Assembly: GCA_015143295.1 (NCBI GenBank)
Contig: CM026568.1
Coordinates: 22,636,607 to 22,700,606, forward strand
Length of the DNA: 64,000 bases
Source of the DNA: Tetracentron sinense
Lineage: Eukaryota > Streptophyta > Magnoliopsida > Trochodendrales > Trochodendraceae
Direction of reading: 5' to 3'
The notes under the pieces were generated by a model that saw only the letters and a program-made list of their open reading frames with translations, made no database searches and had not been told where the DNA came from. A program made the position numbers and the translations under genes. Below, piece after piece: positions 48,026-60,350 of this stretch. Positions within the stretch are counted from its first letter, which is position 1. The number at the start of each line of letters is the position of its first letter.

Positions 48026-48300
48026 TTATTATAAAGAGAATGGGCTAGTTAAATCCATTGGTTGAATTTTGTTATAATGACAAAATTACCCTTATATTTT
48101 ATCTTCTACCTTCTTTACTATTATAGAAAGAATGGACCAATTAAAAATGTTGATTAAATTGTCATAATTACAAAATTACCCTGTTACTAGGGTCCCTCTT
48201 CTCATTCTCTCTCATGTCCTCTCTCTCCCATGCCCTCTCTCTCTCTCATGTGCTTCGAACGTGCGGCCCACTTATATGTATGTATAAGATTGGCTTCAAC
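48026..48300 (+). mobile_element. possible decayed Helitron relative
   Basis: Sequence like TTTACTATTATAGAAAGAATGG near 48112 and a CT-rich end with CATGTGCTTCGAACGTGCGG near 48250 resemble the termini of the preceding element, but no CTAG terminus is present. Assignment is tentative. Confidence 0.3.
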
Positions 48301-48396
48301 CAAAAAGAAAATTTTAATTAATCAAAATACTTGAACTCTCATAGAAAAATAATAAAATACTCAATAAGACAGCAATATAAATTTATGTAAATGTTT

Positions 48397-48672
48397 TACA
48401 CCTTGTCGTTGTTTTAGCCAAAAACCAACACCTACATGTCATTACGCTTTTGTTTTAATAGGTTTTGGTTTTTGGCTGAGTGTATAACTAGCACTCCCTA
48501 TCATATATCCACATAAAGTAGTTTGTTCTAGAGACGTGCTAGCCCAACTCTCATGCATTCCCTACTTTTAGTCAAAAATCAACACGTGTCGTTGTTTTAG
48601 CCAAAAACCAACATATGTCCTTATGCTTTTGCATTAATAGGTTTTGATTTTTGACTAAGAGAATAACTATCC
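48397..48672. repeat. two related palindromic repeats with TAGTCAAAAATCAACA motif
   Basis: About 48397-48495 and 48579-48672 share GCTTTTG, TTAATAGGTTTTG and TTTTTGGCTGAG or TTTTTGACTAAG, preceded by AGCCAAAAACCAACA. A weaker relative lies near 41388-41450. They look like small hairpin elements; ends were not resolved. Confidence 0.5.
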
Positions 48673-48697
48673 TTTTTAGTATGGTCATTATTTATTT

Positions 48698-48972
48698 GGC
48701 CCTGGCCAGAAGTGCTTATCTCGGGGTTCCATAGAATAGGTGACAAGTGGTGAAGAAGTCAAAATCATGGGGCCCATGATTTTGACTTCCCCACCCATAA
48801 TAAGACATATGGCTATAAGTGTGTGAGAATAAAGAGGAGAGATATCATATGGGGAGAAGTCAAAAAAATGGGGAGAAAATAAAATGACTTCTCCCCATTT
48901 TCTTGCCAACTGTTGCACAATGCATGGAACCCCGAGAGGGGTTTTTGGCTTCACCAGAGATAAGCCAAGGCC
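48698..48972 (-). mobile_element. Mutator-like MITE with 9-bp duplication, copy 2
   Basis: TATTTATTT flanks exactly on both sides (48689-48697, 48973-48981). The inverted ends begin GGCCCTGGCC and, reversed, GGCCTTGGCTTATCTCTGG. The body is collinear, in reverse, with 23120-23411, including the GAAGTCAAAATCATGGG palindrome. Confidence 0.9.
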
Positions 48973-48981
48973 TATTTATTT

Positions 48982-51000
48982 AGGTTAATATGTTGGTTAG
49001 GAGTTAAATGAGTATACATGGTAGGTTGACCATTGAGACTATGAGTATATGACTAGCAGCCCTTTAGAAACTGAGTTTTGCTGATAATGACTGGTTAGGA
49101 CTTAGGATCGTTAGGTTATGTTAGTACACAAATGGTGGGCTGAGAGTATTACTATCACCCCTTTAGAAACTGAGTTTTGCTGACAATGACTCAAACACCC
49201 TTTTAGTTGGAGAATCTGTTGAGCGCCATGTTTTGAGCTGTGATCCACCCAAATTAGACTGGTTAAGATCTCGATAATGCGGGCTGCTTCACAAAAATAG
49301 GGTGAAACATGGGGCTTGGTGATTCAAGAGGCCCTGTCATCATCTTGACCTTGTTTTGTATCTTCAAATGGAGTGGTTCAGCTTACTGTTGTGGTGTCTA
49401 CCCATGGAGCATATGCCCCCCAACGATGATGTGATATTGACGTGGCCAAACAACCCCTTAGTGGCAGGCCAGAAAGAGATGGTAGTTTTGAACTCATAAT
49501 GATATGTAAAAGCATAACAGCTAGACCCGTCATGGAAGCATGCATGCACTTTTGGTGACTGCGTGATAATGGCAGCCAACAAGCATTAACCATCACTGAA
49601 ATGATGGTGATGAAATAGCCACCCGTTATGTTATGGGCTTGTCACAGTGGTAGGGTAGTTTCCGGGATCGAGTCACAAGGGGTGCACCGGTTGTAATATT
49701 CATTGTCTGCCAAGCTTCATATGCTATGCATTAACACTCTACACTAGGATACTAACACCACTAACGGATGGGATTGTCAATCCAGCCATTTGATGAGGGT
49801 GCCCTACCTGACCCTTTAAAGCCTGCAAATCCCCTTAATAAGGTCTTAGGACCGAGTTAGGCTTAATTTTGAAAGGCCCTCTTATTTGAGGGTTGGGCTT
49901 GGTAAGTATACAGCATAACCCGGCCCAACAATCCTTTATATATGCTATATCATATAAGAAATGTTATCCTTAGACACAGTCTTCCACCAAAGATGCAAGG
50001 TCGTGGCAAGAAGTGTCAAACCATCTCCATTTTATAGGGTAACAACACCACCACGTGTTGCACCCACCTTGTGCTTGTGGAAAAAATTTGACCATTTGCA
50101 TCTGGAGCTAGCACTCCTCTATCATATATAATATAATAACTTAAAGATTTATAATAACTTAAGAAGTTAAGCTTATTGTATATACGTATAACATACTAGT
50201 ATCTTTCTAATATAATAACACGTAAGATTTCCCACCTTTTTTAAAATCTAATAGATGCTAAGACATTGTGTACGTATAACAAACTAATAGTATAATATTT
50301 TTCCAATGTTTAAATGTTATTATTGCAATGCTTTTTCTTTTTATGTTATTTTAAATATAACAGTACTAATATCAAAGGTAGGGCTTAGGCCTAACCAGTT
50401 CAGGCCCTTGGAGGGTTAGGGTTAGGGCTAGGGATTCACCCGAGTGAATGAAGGCCAGACCTAATAAGACCTACAACTACCCTGGTCCGGCCCTTTGAAA
50501 GCCCTACGAACCAGGGGTTGCAAAACTAAACTATAAGATACTAATACTACTAACCAGGGTTGCAGACATAGCCACTGGTTATGTCAATCGGGCTTATCAG
50601 CATCAATATCTGTAGTTTTTTTTTTTCACGATGTAGGTTACCGCAACCCTTGTTAGTATGGTTAGTAATGTGCGAATATTTCAACCATCGCGGGAATTGA
50701 TACCAAATCAAAGTTGTGGTGTTCTACAACCAATGTGGCAAGCATTACGAAGGAGTAGTTCAACCCAGAAAAAGTTGAGATGAAATAAGAGCATCTCCAA
50801 CTATAATTGAAATGACTACACCCAAGCACATAGCCACTGATTTGCAACAACTATAGAGAACTCAGCAACTATATTTGAAATGACTACACCCAAAATGGTG
50901 CTTCGCTCCACTTTGGTTTCTCTTACTAACAGGGGTCATATCCCACTTAGCAAGGAAGGTAACTAATCTACTACTATTTCTGAACTGCTACATATGGTAT
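48982..51000. other. intergenic DNA downstream of the membrane-protein gene
   Basis: A direct repeat CCTTTAGAAACTGAGTTTTG occurs near 49060 and 49160. AGGCCC and AGGGCC-rich arms near 49800-49930 and 50380-50510 face each other and may be one decayed element. A duplicated TTGAAATGACTACACCCAA lies near 50807 and 50875. No exon is recognised. Confidence 0.45.
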
Positions 51001-54000
51001 TTATACTAAGACTCCACTAGATGGTGATGTGTTTGATGATGACATTTCATTTTTGTTGTTACTGTTGCTGTTCGCCTTACTAATGCAGCCTTTAACTGGT
51101 AAGGATCGCTTCACAAACACTTCCTCCCTTCGGGGGCGGTTCGCATAGAGTATCCATAGAACGAGGCAGAGCATGACTCCCACGGAAATGAGGCCCAATC
51201 CTGCACCCACCATCTGGAGATGATGCTCCAGCGGAGGGCAGTACTCCGAGGTAATATTCTTGAATGTTTCCCGGACAAAATTGCAATCCTGAAGACTGAG
51301 TAATGGAGGGGTATAGTGTTCAATGGCATAACTAATGTTAACGGCCCCAACCAACTGTGCATACATGTTTGGGGTCACCCTCCCAGCGCTGATGCATAAA
51401 CCAGATGCCGACACTCTGCATGTGTAGTTCTGCCACACCTGACAATTTTTAGACAAACAGGCAAAAGAGTTAAAACACAATTCTCTTATGCAAGTCCAGA
51501 AGACAGAGTTAAATGACTGCCTTTCATTACCAAAACCATCAAATTTAACAGAAGTTCGAGAAAACATACTCAAGGATAAACTTCTATTTCTTCTTTTCTC
51601 TGAATTACTACCAGTTTTACTTATGTGATCGTATTTATGTAGTTAATTGTTCATTAAATGTTTCCCCTAATTTATTTTCAATAAACAATCCACAAGTTTC
51701 AGAAATCAGAGCTACTTTATATGGTTCATACAAACATTAATCACAAAACATATTGGCAGCATTGACCGGACAATGCTGGCCTTCTTTAATATTCATGACT
51801 GCATATTATTATGGAGTCCCTTATTTTCCTGGAGTTCTGAGGTTCTTTCGTGATGGATTGAGAAGATCAAGAAATTTCTAGGAACATCCTTATAAGTTCC
51901 AAATTTTCAAAAAGCTTCATGCAAAGTAAGGATTGTTACAGACATACCTCGGAAGCATTGGCAAAGGACACCTCTTGAGGTCCACACTGACGATCTAGCA
52001 GCTCAGAGTCAAATGGGGAACAGAGAGGCGGAATCAGAGGCCCAGACTGATTGTAATAGTATGGAGTAGCATGAGGAGGCGGATATGTGTTGGCAAAGGT
52101 GTATATCACAGTATTTACCACATTCACGAGAGCATAAATGACTTCTTTACTCTTGAACAGTGTCTGGTTTGTGGTCCCCTGGTCAACGCACGGAAGGATG
52201 TTGCTGAGAGCCGTCTCAGCTTTGGGATTGTCTACCCATTCTCCCATGGCCATACAAGTGTCTGAAATCGCGCTGAAAGGCAAACATGCATTCATAATTT
52301 TGTAAGGAAAAGTTAAAGAAGTCCATTCCATTAAGCATTTCCTTTTCGGTACAAAGACCTAGGTGAACAGATAGTAAAGACAATAACAAAGTTTTCTCCT
52401 TTGTAAGTTGTATGAAATGATGGATTAATTTTTTTTTAGATGATTAAAAGTAGAGAAAGCAACCTTCGAAAGAAAATTAAATGAACAGATAATGGAGGTA
52501 TTTAAGCAAATAGAACTGATGACAAATAACTGCTAAGAGCCCTGATTTTGAAATAATGGATAGCTGAAGAGATGATGAACTGGTTCTTCCCTTGATTAGT
52601 GACCAAAGCAAGAGACTCTACAGTATAACAGATTGGAAAAGGGACGGACAGAAACACTCCCAAATATCTTGTCAAGGAGTTCCTAATATAATCAATGAAG
52701 TAATTATGTATGTACAAATAGATACGTACTCAAACATGGTATCTTTCTTGCACAAACACGTTGAGAATCATGATCAGAAATGACAAGTTGGAGTGAAGGT
52801 TTTCTATCCATAAATATATGCTAATATTGAAGGAAAAATTAATATGATGTATAAATCTATCAAATATCTTACTTGTTGAAAATTACAAAAACTCCACAAA
52901 GAATGAATGTAACTGCCACAAGTAACCATCCGCTCAAGATGAATCTGCAACAATAGGAGCCCAAAGGGAAAAGTATTATAAAGCATCACCAAATTAATCA
53001 AGCAGGAAATATTCTAAGAGTGAAATTACTACCTCAACAAAACACAACAAGAACTTACATGTAGATTGCATGTTGCTGCCCAAGGATAGAAAGCACTGCA
53101 ACAAAATAGCTCCATAAATTAGATAAAGATAAATGAGGTCAATAGACATGAAGCAAAATCAAGATATGAGATACTGGAATTGTTGGGATTTCCCCACAAT
53201 ACATACAAAGACCAAGAAGAGCCACGAGAAACATCACCGCTGCCACAGTGATCAATGCTGATCGCCTGCAACAAAGTATCAAACGATGACCTATTAGCAT
53301 TGAAAATATTAACACAAGTGTTAAATTAGAAAATTTTACCAAAGTTATGAACTCATACACTGCATTCAAGACTTTTCTTATTTTGCCAGAATTTTCACTT
53401 GTTTTATCTGTCAGTGTATGTGCTGCAGTATCCAAATCCATGTTCAACTTGTCAATCTCGTCCTTGACATTTGATGGAAGGAAAACCTCAGCCACGTTAA
53501 TTGTCTTGGCAAGAGACAGAAACTCAGTGACATTTCTCAGGGTCTGCACAGTGTAGTCTGACTGATTCACAACATAATTCATAGTATGCAACATTTCGCC
53601 ATAAAACTCATCCTGCCCTACAGAGAGAAGAATACATCCAATCCTGCGGGACAAAACATACGAAGGTGTAAGCAAAAACTATGAAACAGAAAATGGAGAC
53701 ACTACTTTCTAAAAAAAATGGAATCACTTTGTACCAAGTGTCAAACACTACCAAAAAGAGCATTGACATTTAAATGTAGTAATTTTTTACTCAAGTCATA
53801 ATAGTCACACTGCTGATAATTACACTTAAAACTCAGACTCTGTGGCAAAGAAAAGTGACAGTCGAGGAAGAATTACTAAGAAAATACTTTAGGCCTCAGT
53901 GATTTAAATTTTTGACTTGTGTTAAATGGAATGGAGATTATAACATCCAACCAAGACAGGTTAACGGAATTATTTGTTGAATGTCCAATATAATCATCAA

Positions 54001-57000
54001 CTCATTCAATTTACAAATTTGCATTACAAAAGTTGAATTATAAAATGCATCTAACTATAGGTAGAAGTTCAAGCTCTCCAATTGCTTATTTTCCTTCCTC
54101 ATGACACATGCAGTCCAGCCCTTCGTATAAATATCAGCAGACGTGAGGTTCTGGTTTATGGTGTGAAGGAAGCCTCCAACAACCTACTTGTCCTTTAAAT
54201 GCACATTCTTTTTCTAAGTTTCTTTTATGGCCTTAACGCTCAATGAAGGCAATGCAAAGGATACAAATACAAGTTAATTGGTAGAAAAGCGGAATGCAAA
54301 CAATATTAGTTTTTGGTGGTTCAGTCTTAAAAGTTTAGGGACATAAACCAATATTATGTAGGGAGTTTATCCAGGCTTCACAAAGGTTTGCAGTAAATAT
54401 TTGGTGAAGGCGTGAAGGAAGGCTTGTTGTAGATATGGATTTAGAAAATAGAAATAAATAGCCCATCAGTGGTGTTGTTTATAGCTTTACTGTAACTATT
54501 ACGGTTTTGGAGAGAAATTTCTAAGATCTAACTGGATATTCAAGGTGGTGACTAGGATTTCCATTTTGAAGTTAAAAGGGCTTAGAATCATCAAGTCATT
54601 ATCATTGGAACAAATTGAATAAACATTATCCGGAGGCCGGAGCAACAATAAAAATCTGAGCCTGTTTAGGAAAAACTGGTGGGAAAGAAGTTAAACATGA
54701 ACTATGATAGGCATTCCTTCGCTAGCCTAGGCCCAAAGTAGATTAGAAGGAATCCAAGGAAGAAAAATATAATAATATTAGCTTTAAAGACTGACTAGTG
54801 CCAAAGATTCTAATGAAGTGAAGGTTCAGACTTTGCAAGAAGCTTTACTGAATGGTATTGGCCAAATCCTTGCTATTGGGAAAAGCCTAATTATTGTATC
54901 AAACACATAAGTGTCAACAATGACACTAATTTCAAACTGATAAAAAATCATCTTTTGTGAAATAATTATTAAAAGCAATGATAGATAAACAAATCTAAAC
55001 ACTTAACAAAGAATATTCAGATTAAAAGTTAAAATAAGAAAAGTGAAACTCTAGGGACAAATAAATATAAGAAATTCCCCCAGCAAAGCCTATGATAATA
55101 GGTGTAAAGGTCTGAGAGTTTGGATCATTACGCTGCAGCACATGTGAAGACAAGAAGCAATATAAGACAAATCCTTTGTGAACGGTGGTACCCTTTGTCT
55201 TTGATGCTTATTCTCCAATGACAGCAATGATGTACTGCAAGAGCAAAGCCAAAAGAAACGAACCATATGGCAGCAAGAATGAATCCAGCAGAACCTGTGA
55301 ATCCAACAGACTGCATATATAATAGTCAGATGATATCCAAGTTATGTTTCTTTTCCTTCTTGTATCTAAGTTCACAGTTTCTTAACATCCTCACTACAAA
55401 TAGAGAAAGAGAAACAAATAGGAAGCTATGCATGATTTGACCTCCAAATAGGCCATGTAAATCAAAACAATTCAATAACGAGTATAAACAGTAAAGAACA
55501 TAAAATTTAGCCAAGAGAATTAAGATTGTTGGACATTAATTCAGTTTCTGCTACACACTAATTGCATTCTTTGGAGCATCACTGTTTGTCAGCAGAACTA
55601 AATGAGCATTATGCTATTGCTCATCTGATGCTTCTACTCAATAGAAGGGTACACAGGTTTCAAATTCAACATTGTTTTCATGTTTTTAGAACAGAAAATC
55701 TCCATCCTGGGTTTCATAATCCTAATCAAGACAATTAGCAAGGATTCTAGCATGGTTTTGAATTGTAAATCAATGCTGAAGGTTTCAATATGATTCTAGT
55801 CTCATTCCAGTTTCCCATCAGTGTTCCAGTAGAACATCAGCAGATGCAGATCAATGCTTCTTGAATTCATTTGACAAAATAATTTCATTCAACCCAGTTT
55901 TCTGTTGTATAGAAATATCTAGAGCTCCAGTGAAGTAATCAAAACTAGGTCATGAGTCCAACAATCATGCAATTACGTCAGATTTTTTATCTCAAACAAA
56001 TAACCAGAAAACTCAGGGATAATATGATGGCAACTCAATCTCTAGACTATTCAAGAAGAGTAGGAAATCTCATATTTCTCTTGTTATATCCACTGCTTTA
56101 GCTCATAGTCACCGTTGGAGTTCAAGAATTATTCATCTAGAAATAATTTTGGAAAAAATCAGCAAAATTCGGAAATAAGTTGAGAAAATGTCTGGGCAAG
56201 ATGTGAAAAAATATAGAAAAAGATCACTAAATATGAAAATTCCAAAATATAAATATTTCATATATTAGATATTTATATGAGACTATTTCAAAAAGACAGT
56301 GATTAATTCGTGTTTAAATCATGAAATTCGCCACCTTTTTAAAGTCGCAATTTTTTCAAAAGTAAAAATACTTCATGAATTATCGAAAGTATTGTGTAGT
56401 ATTCAGGATTATTTTTTGTAAAATTTGGAGAAATTTATCACTAAGCTTCAGCTCATAATGTTGATATTGCCAGTTGAAGGGTAAAAAACAACTAAATACA
56501 TAAATCAAAGCTTTCAGCCAAACAAAAACTTGTGAATTTCTCCAAATTAATCCGAAAACAATCTAAGTTCATCAGCGACACCCCAAAAAAAAAGATATAG
56601 AGCATATACATGTTAGAATCACAGATCCAAAAGTAAAAGACGAAGTTTTGGCATTGAGATTCAAAAGTAGAAAACCATCTATCTTGTAATCACATTTGAA
56701 CAGATCAATCAAGCAAACCCAAAAAAAAAACAAGGAAGGACGAAGGAAAACAAAACTTACAGCCCAGTAATGCCTGTTAGTAATGTCCCAGCCACCTCGG
56801 TAACGCCTGAAACCACGAAGAATATCTGGCCTATTCGTCCTCTTCGCTGCCAAAACAAGAGTCCCTGAAGACGCACCATTTGCTGGTCCTGGCGCTTCCG
56901 CAAACTGCAAGACACCATTTTTCCATGACTCCAAATTATCTTCTCCTGCAGTAAGAAAACAAAAACAAAAACACAAAAACATCAAAGACTGTAAATCAAC

Positions 57001-57339
57001 CATGAAACATGAAAACAAACATGAAAAACGAAAAACCATTCCTCTACAGCACAAACAAGATTAAGCAAGATCTAACACAACAACTTTGCATAAAAATGAA
57101 ACAAATCATACTCTAGATGATCAAAACGAACTGAGTCACCATTACTACAATCAATCCTCCCAAAAAAAGAAGGAAAAAACGCAAACAATCAAGAACAAAA
57201 ACCAAATAAAAAACGAACCTAAGATGAAGTTGAGAGAATCACGGCTCTGTCCCTGAAAACTGGGAGAAACAGGTGAGATCCAGCTAAAAGAAGTGAAAAC
57301 GAAAAGGAAGAAAGAGAGATGAGAAATGAAGAGCTTCAT
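51001..57339 (-). CDS. plant multi-pass membrane protein of unknown function, 566 aa, nine exons
   Basis: Exons, from the start down, are 57339-57219, 56945-56761, 55310-55132, 53643-53359, 53265-53207, 53095-53059, 52944-52873, 52272-51948 and 51438-51001. They total 1701 bases in phase, with GT-AG junctions. The protein has a signal peptide (residues 1 to about 28). An RRYRGGWDITNRHYWASVGFTGS block precedes helix 1 at about 110-128. Helices 2-5 lie at about 149-171, 259-282, 287-311 and 498-520. The loop at about 313-497 has several N-glycosylation sites (NQT, NQS, NAS, NYT, NIS, NIT) and paired cysteines. The tail is basic then Ser/Asn-rich. It matches a conserved plant family annotated only as transmembrane or plasma membrane fusion protein. 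The layout recalls prominin or tweety-type proteins, but that is inference. All exons look intact. Confidence 0.91.
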
Positions 57340-59710
57340 TTGCGGTGGCTCTGCAAGATTCAGAGCAGAAACCGCAAATGAAGAGAATCCATGGGGGAGG
57401 AGATTGGAATCGATTCCTGGGACAGAGGAGAGAGATCTCTAGGGCTTCGTTCTCATTCTCATTCTAAATATTTAGGGATTTTGGAAAGGAATAAAGAGAG
57501 GAAAACCGGGAAATGGAAAAGAGCGCCGAATGCGCTTTTTAGCAGCAGACACGGTCACATGGGGAACTGATGGGTGGGAGCCTGAGACAGAAAAAAAAGG
57601 CGGGTAGTGTGAGAAGTGTGAATACAGAGAAGCGGTGAATGAAGAAAGTAATATAAAGAGGAAACCAAATCTTTTTGTCGTTTCCGCTTCTTTTATTAGT
57701 AGGGATTAGGGATTCTTTTATCAAAGGAAAAATATCCTCTCTTTTACAGAATGACTAATGCGTATCCCTATTTTTACTGATTTTGGCATAAATATATCAT
57801 TAATGGAGAAAATAATGACAATTTAAAGCTCCTTTTGATTTGATAGCATAAATCTACGTTACTGTGCTCTCAAATTGTATTCGAATCTTATCCCTCCAAT
57901 TTAATAAATCAAAATGTTAAGATTAGGACTGATATAACATAATTTTAAAACACACACACACAAAATAAGTCTAAGCTAAATCTACTATAGATTGTTACGA
58001 TTGGGAATATGATTATATTCTAAGATATTTTTTGGAATACCCTTACAAGGGTTCGTTCAAATATTACAGAAGTTACACACCATAGGACTAGCCCAATGGT
58101 AGTTTATCCCTTTATTAGGAGGGTGAATTTGGTATCGGGTCTTGCAATTGGGCATTGTTGATTTCTCTATACTTGTGTTGAGCAAATTTTTAATTAAATT
58201 ATGATTAATATTCTTTTCTTAAAACCAAAGTTTGATGGATGAACTTTTAAGGGTGAGTAAATTTAAACTACAGGTAATGAGTGTTAAAAAGAGGGAGTGA
58301 CCCAATGAGATAGCGAGGTAAGCTTGGAGGTTGACCTCCAAGGATGGATGGATGAACCTTTAGAGTGAGTAAATTTTAATCACAGTTAATAAGTGTTAAA
58401 AACAAAGGGATGGATCAATGAGATAGTGGTTTCTCATTCCCTAAATATAATCTAGATATAACTTATAAGTAATTAAGTTTAAGTAAGCGCTTATTCTAAT
58501 CCGAATTCCGAACTAAACCGATGTGTTCATAATGAATTGGGAGGGCATTTTAGGTATTTTGTATGCGGAATGAGGAGAGAGAGCCGTATCAGCGTATGCG
58601 AAATCACGGTTCGGAGTCCAATTGAAAGTACAAAGGGAGAAAGAATCTCTGACTTATGGAAAATGAAAAAAAGTATTTATGTTTTTTTAACAAAAATATT
58701 TTTTAACTTAGGATCTTCTCCGTTCGATTCGCAATTAAATCCTAGATACGTGGACCCCACGAAGATTTCTTTCCATATCATCATCAGTAGAGAATAACGA
58801 TAACTGTGCTTATCGTATATATCAGTTGCAGGTTAGCATGAAGATAGATATTGGACAGTGTACCACGTGGCCAACGACCTTTCTCTCCGCCAACTTTTTT
58901 TTTTTTTGCTCACGACTCTCCACCGTCTTAAGGCAGGACTAATCCCCGAGCGTGCCATGTGAGCCTCCAACCCATCACAAGAAGTCTAGGTAAATCCATG
59001 CAGGTCCCAAAAGGAAGAGTGAGAAATGGAACCTAGGTCCTCTCATTTGGGGAAAGACTTAGGAACAAAGACTTAGGAACCCCTGGTCCATTCCTTTTGG
59101 GTTTTAAGTCTCGACTATATGGATTAAGGACCGGTCTATATGGATCAAAATTAATTTTTTTTTAAATCAGATTAATTTAAATTAGTAGAGAAGTGATTTT
59201 GATAAGAGAACTTTTTTTACTCAATAAAAGACGATTATTGAAGTTCTTAAATGGCATTAGATCGCAAGTCACATGGGACTATGATCCGTTTTGAAGGCGG
59301 GTTTTGGATGCTTGCCGCTTCCCCCAACTCATAGCTAATTAAGTCAGCATTTGTAGGCTTTGCCATGGCTAAGTCAACATTTGTAGGCTAACACCGGATT
59401 TCCTCTGGTTAGGGCCAGAGTAAAATTCTTAGGCCCACACTCAAACACCTTTTTCATTAACCTATATCATTAAATTTTTAAAATAAAAAAAAAAATCAAA
59501 GTTAAATTCTTTAACCTTAGAAGTCAGCAACAATTAAAGATAGTTAAAAGAGAGACTCCACACGCGTGGCAAGGCCCCTGACGGAGGCTAGGCAAGGCCC
59601 CTGAAAAGGGGCTGCCGACTGAGAGCCGGAAAAAGCCAAAATATTTTTTAAACTCTAACAATAGCCAAAGGAAATCCTAAATGGTGTCGGCTTTGCCTAA
59701 TTAGTGATGT
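57340..59710. other. promoter side of the membrane-protein gene and intergenic repeats
   Basis: A CT/GA-rich leader lies just above the start codon, with TAAATATTTAG near 57463-57473 as a weak TATA-like site on the minus strand. Further on are minus-oriented copies of the common AACCCTTAGG/TTAACCACAGTTAA unit (near 58195-58300, 58350-58420 and 59480-59540). No other gene is seen. Confidence 0.45.
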
Positions 59711-59720
59711 ACAAAACATA

Positions 59721-59888
59721 TATATATTTTAACCGTGGATAGCTTGAAAGCTCGTAATAGTCCCACGGGCTATACAGGAATACCCTCACCCCATGTAAAC
59801 CGTTGAGGGGAGTCACAGAACTGAACTCGAGACCTTTGGTTATGCGGTTCGTCCAAGTGGCTACACACTGGGGGGAGGGGGAAGGTTT
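59721..59888 (-). mobile_element. tRNA-derived SINE with 11-bp target duplication
   Basis: TACAAAACATA lies on both sides (59710-59720 and 59888-59898). On the minus strand an A-box-like TAGCCACTTGG (59863-59853) is followed by a B-box-like GGTCTCGAGTTCA (59834-59822) at tRNA-like spacing. A short unrelated body ends TTAAAATATATATA. The size and layout fit a plant SINE. It has no link to the SINE at 30425-30580 beyond the box layout. Confidence 0.65.
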
Positions 59889-60073
59889 ACAAAACATACG
59901 TGTTTACAGTTATACAAATCTATCGAAGAGGGTTTTTTTTGTTTAATAATTACAACTCAGATCTCCTCTAGAGAGAGGCGAGTTCACCGTCATAGTTAGA
60001 GACTGAGCAAGATGGGCGGTGATCATTTAAGTCATATTATTGAATGTCCACTCATGTTTCATATAGTTTTACT

Positions 60074-60350
60074 TAAGAGAAATGCTTACTTAAACTTATT
60101 ATTGTATTAGACTATATAGTCTAATGTACGGTCCTCATTTATACCCCCTTTTTACCACACATCAATTGTAGTTAAAATTCTATACACTCTTAGGATTAAG
60201 CAATCTATTCTTAATTTTTGGAAAAAAAAATATATTGACTTTAATTTTCTTAAGTTTAATCATAGTTAAAAAAAAATGTTAAAAGAGACATGGGGTCATT
60301 ACATTAGACTACATTGTGTGGTGTGCTAATTACTATCCATTATTTAAACC
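60074..60350 (-). mobile_element. MITE of the GGGCAGTGATTAGC family, copy 3 (reversed)
   Basis: The element reads in reverse order relative to 20937-21198: GAAATGCTTACTTAAAC, then TTAGACTATATAGTCTAATG, two facing TTAACTATGGTTAA-like units, and a GTGTGCTAATTACTATCC end. Flanks TTTACTTA and ATTATTTA are only partly alike. Confidence 0.65.

Noticed and set aside
49364..49596. Minus-strand open frames as a possible gene fragment
   Set aside because: Two overlapping frames of similar length, no recognised domain and no splice context.
50415..50445. Interstitial telomere repeat (GGTTAGGGTTAGGG)
   Set aside because: It has only about two units and does not match the plant TTTAGGG register; it is part of a decayed repeat.
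54060..54240. Ty1-copia RNase H tail on the minus strand (ADIYTKG)
   Set aside because: Only a short motif fits; the rest does not align with known copia ends by eye.
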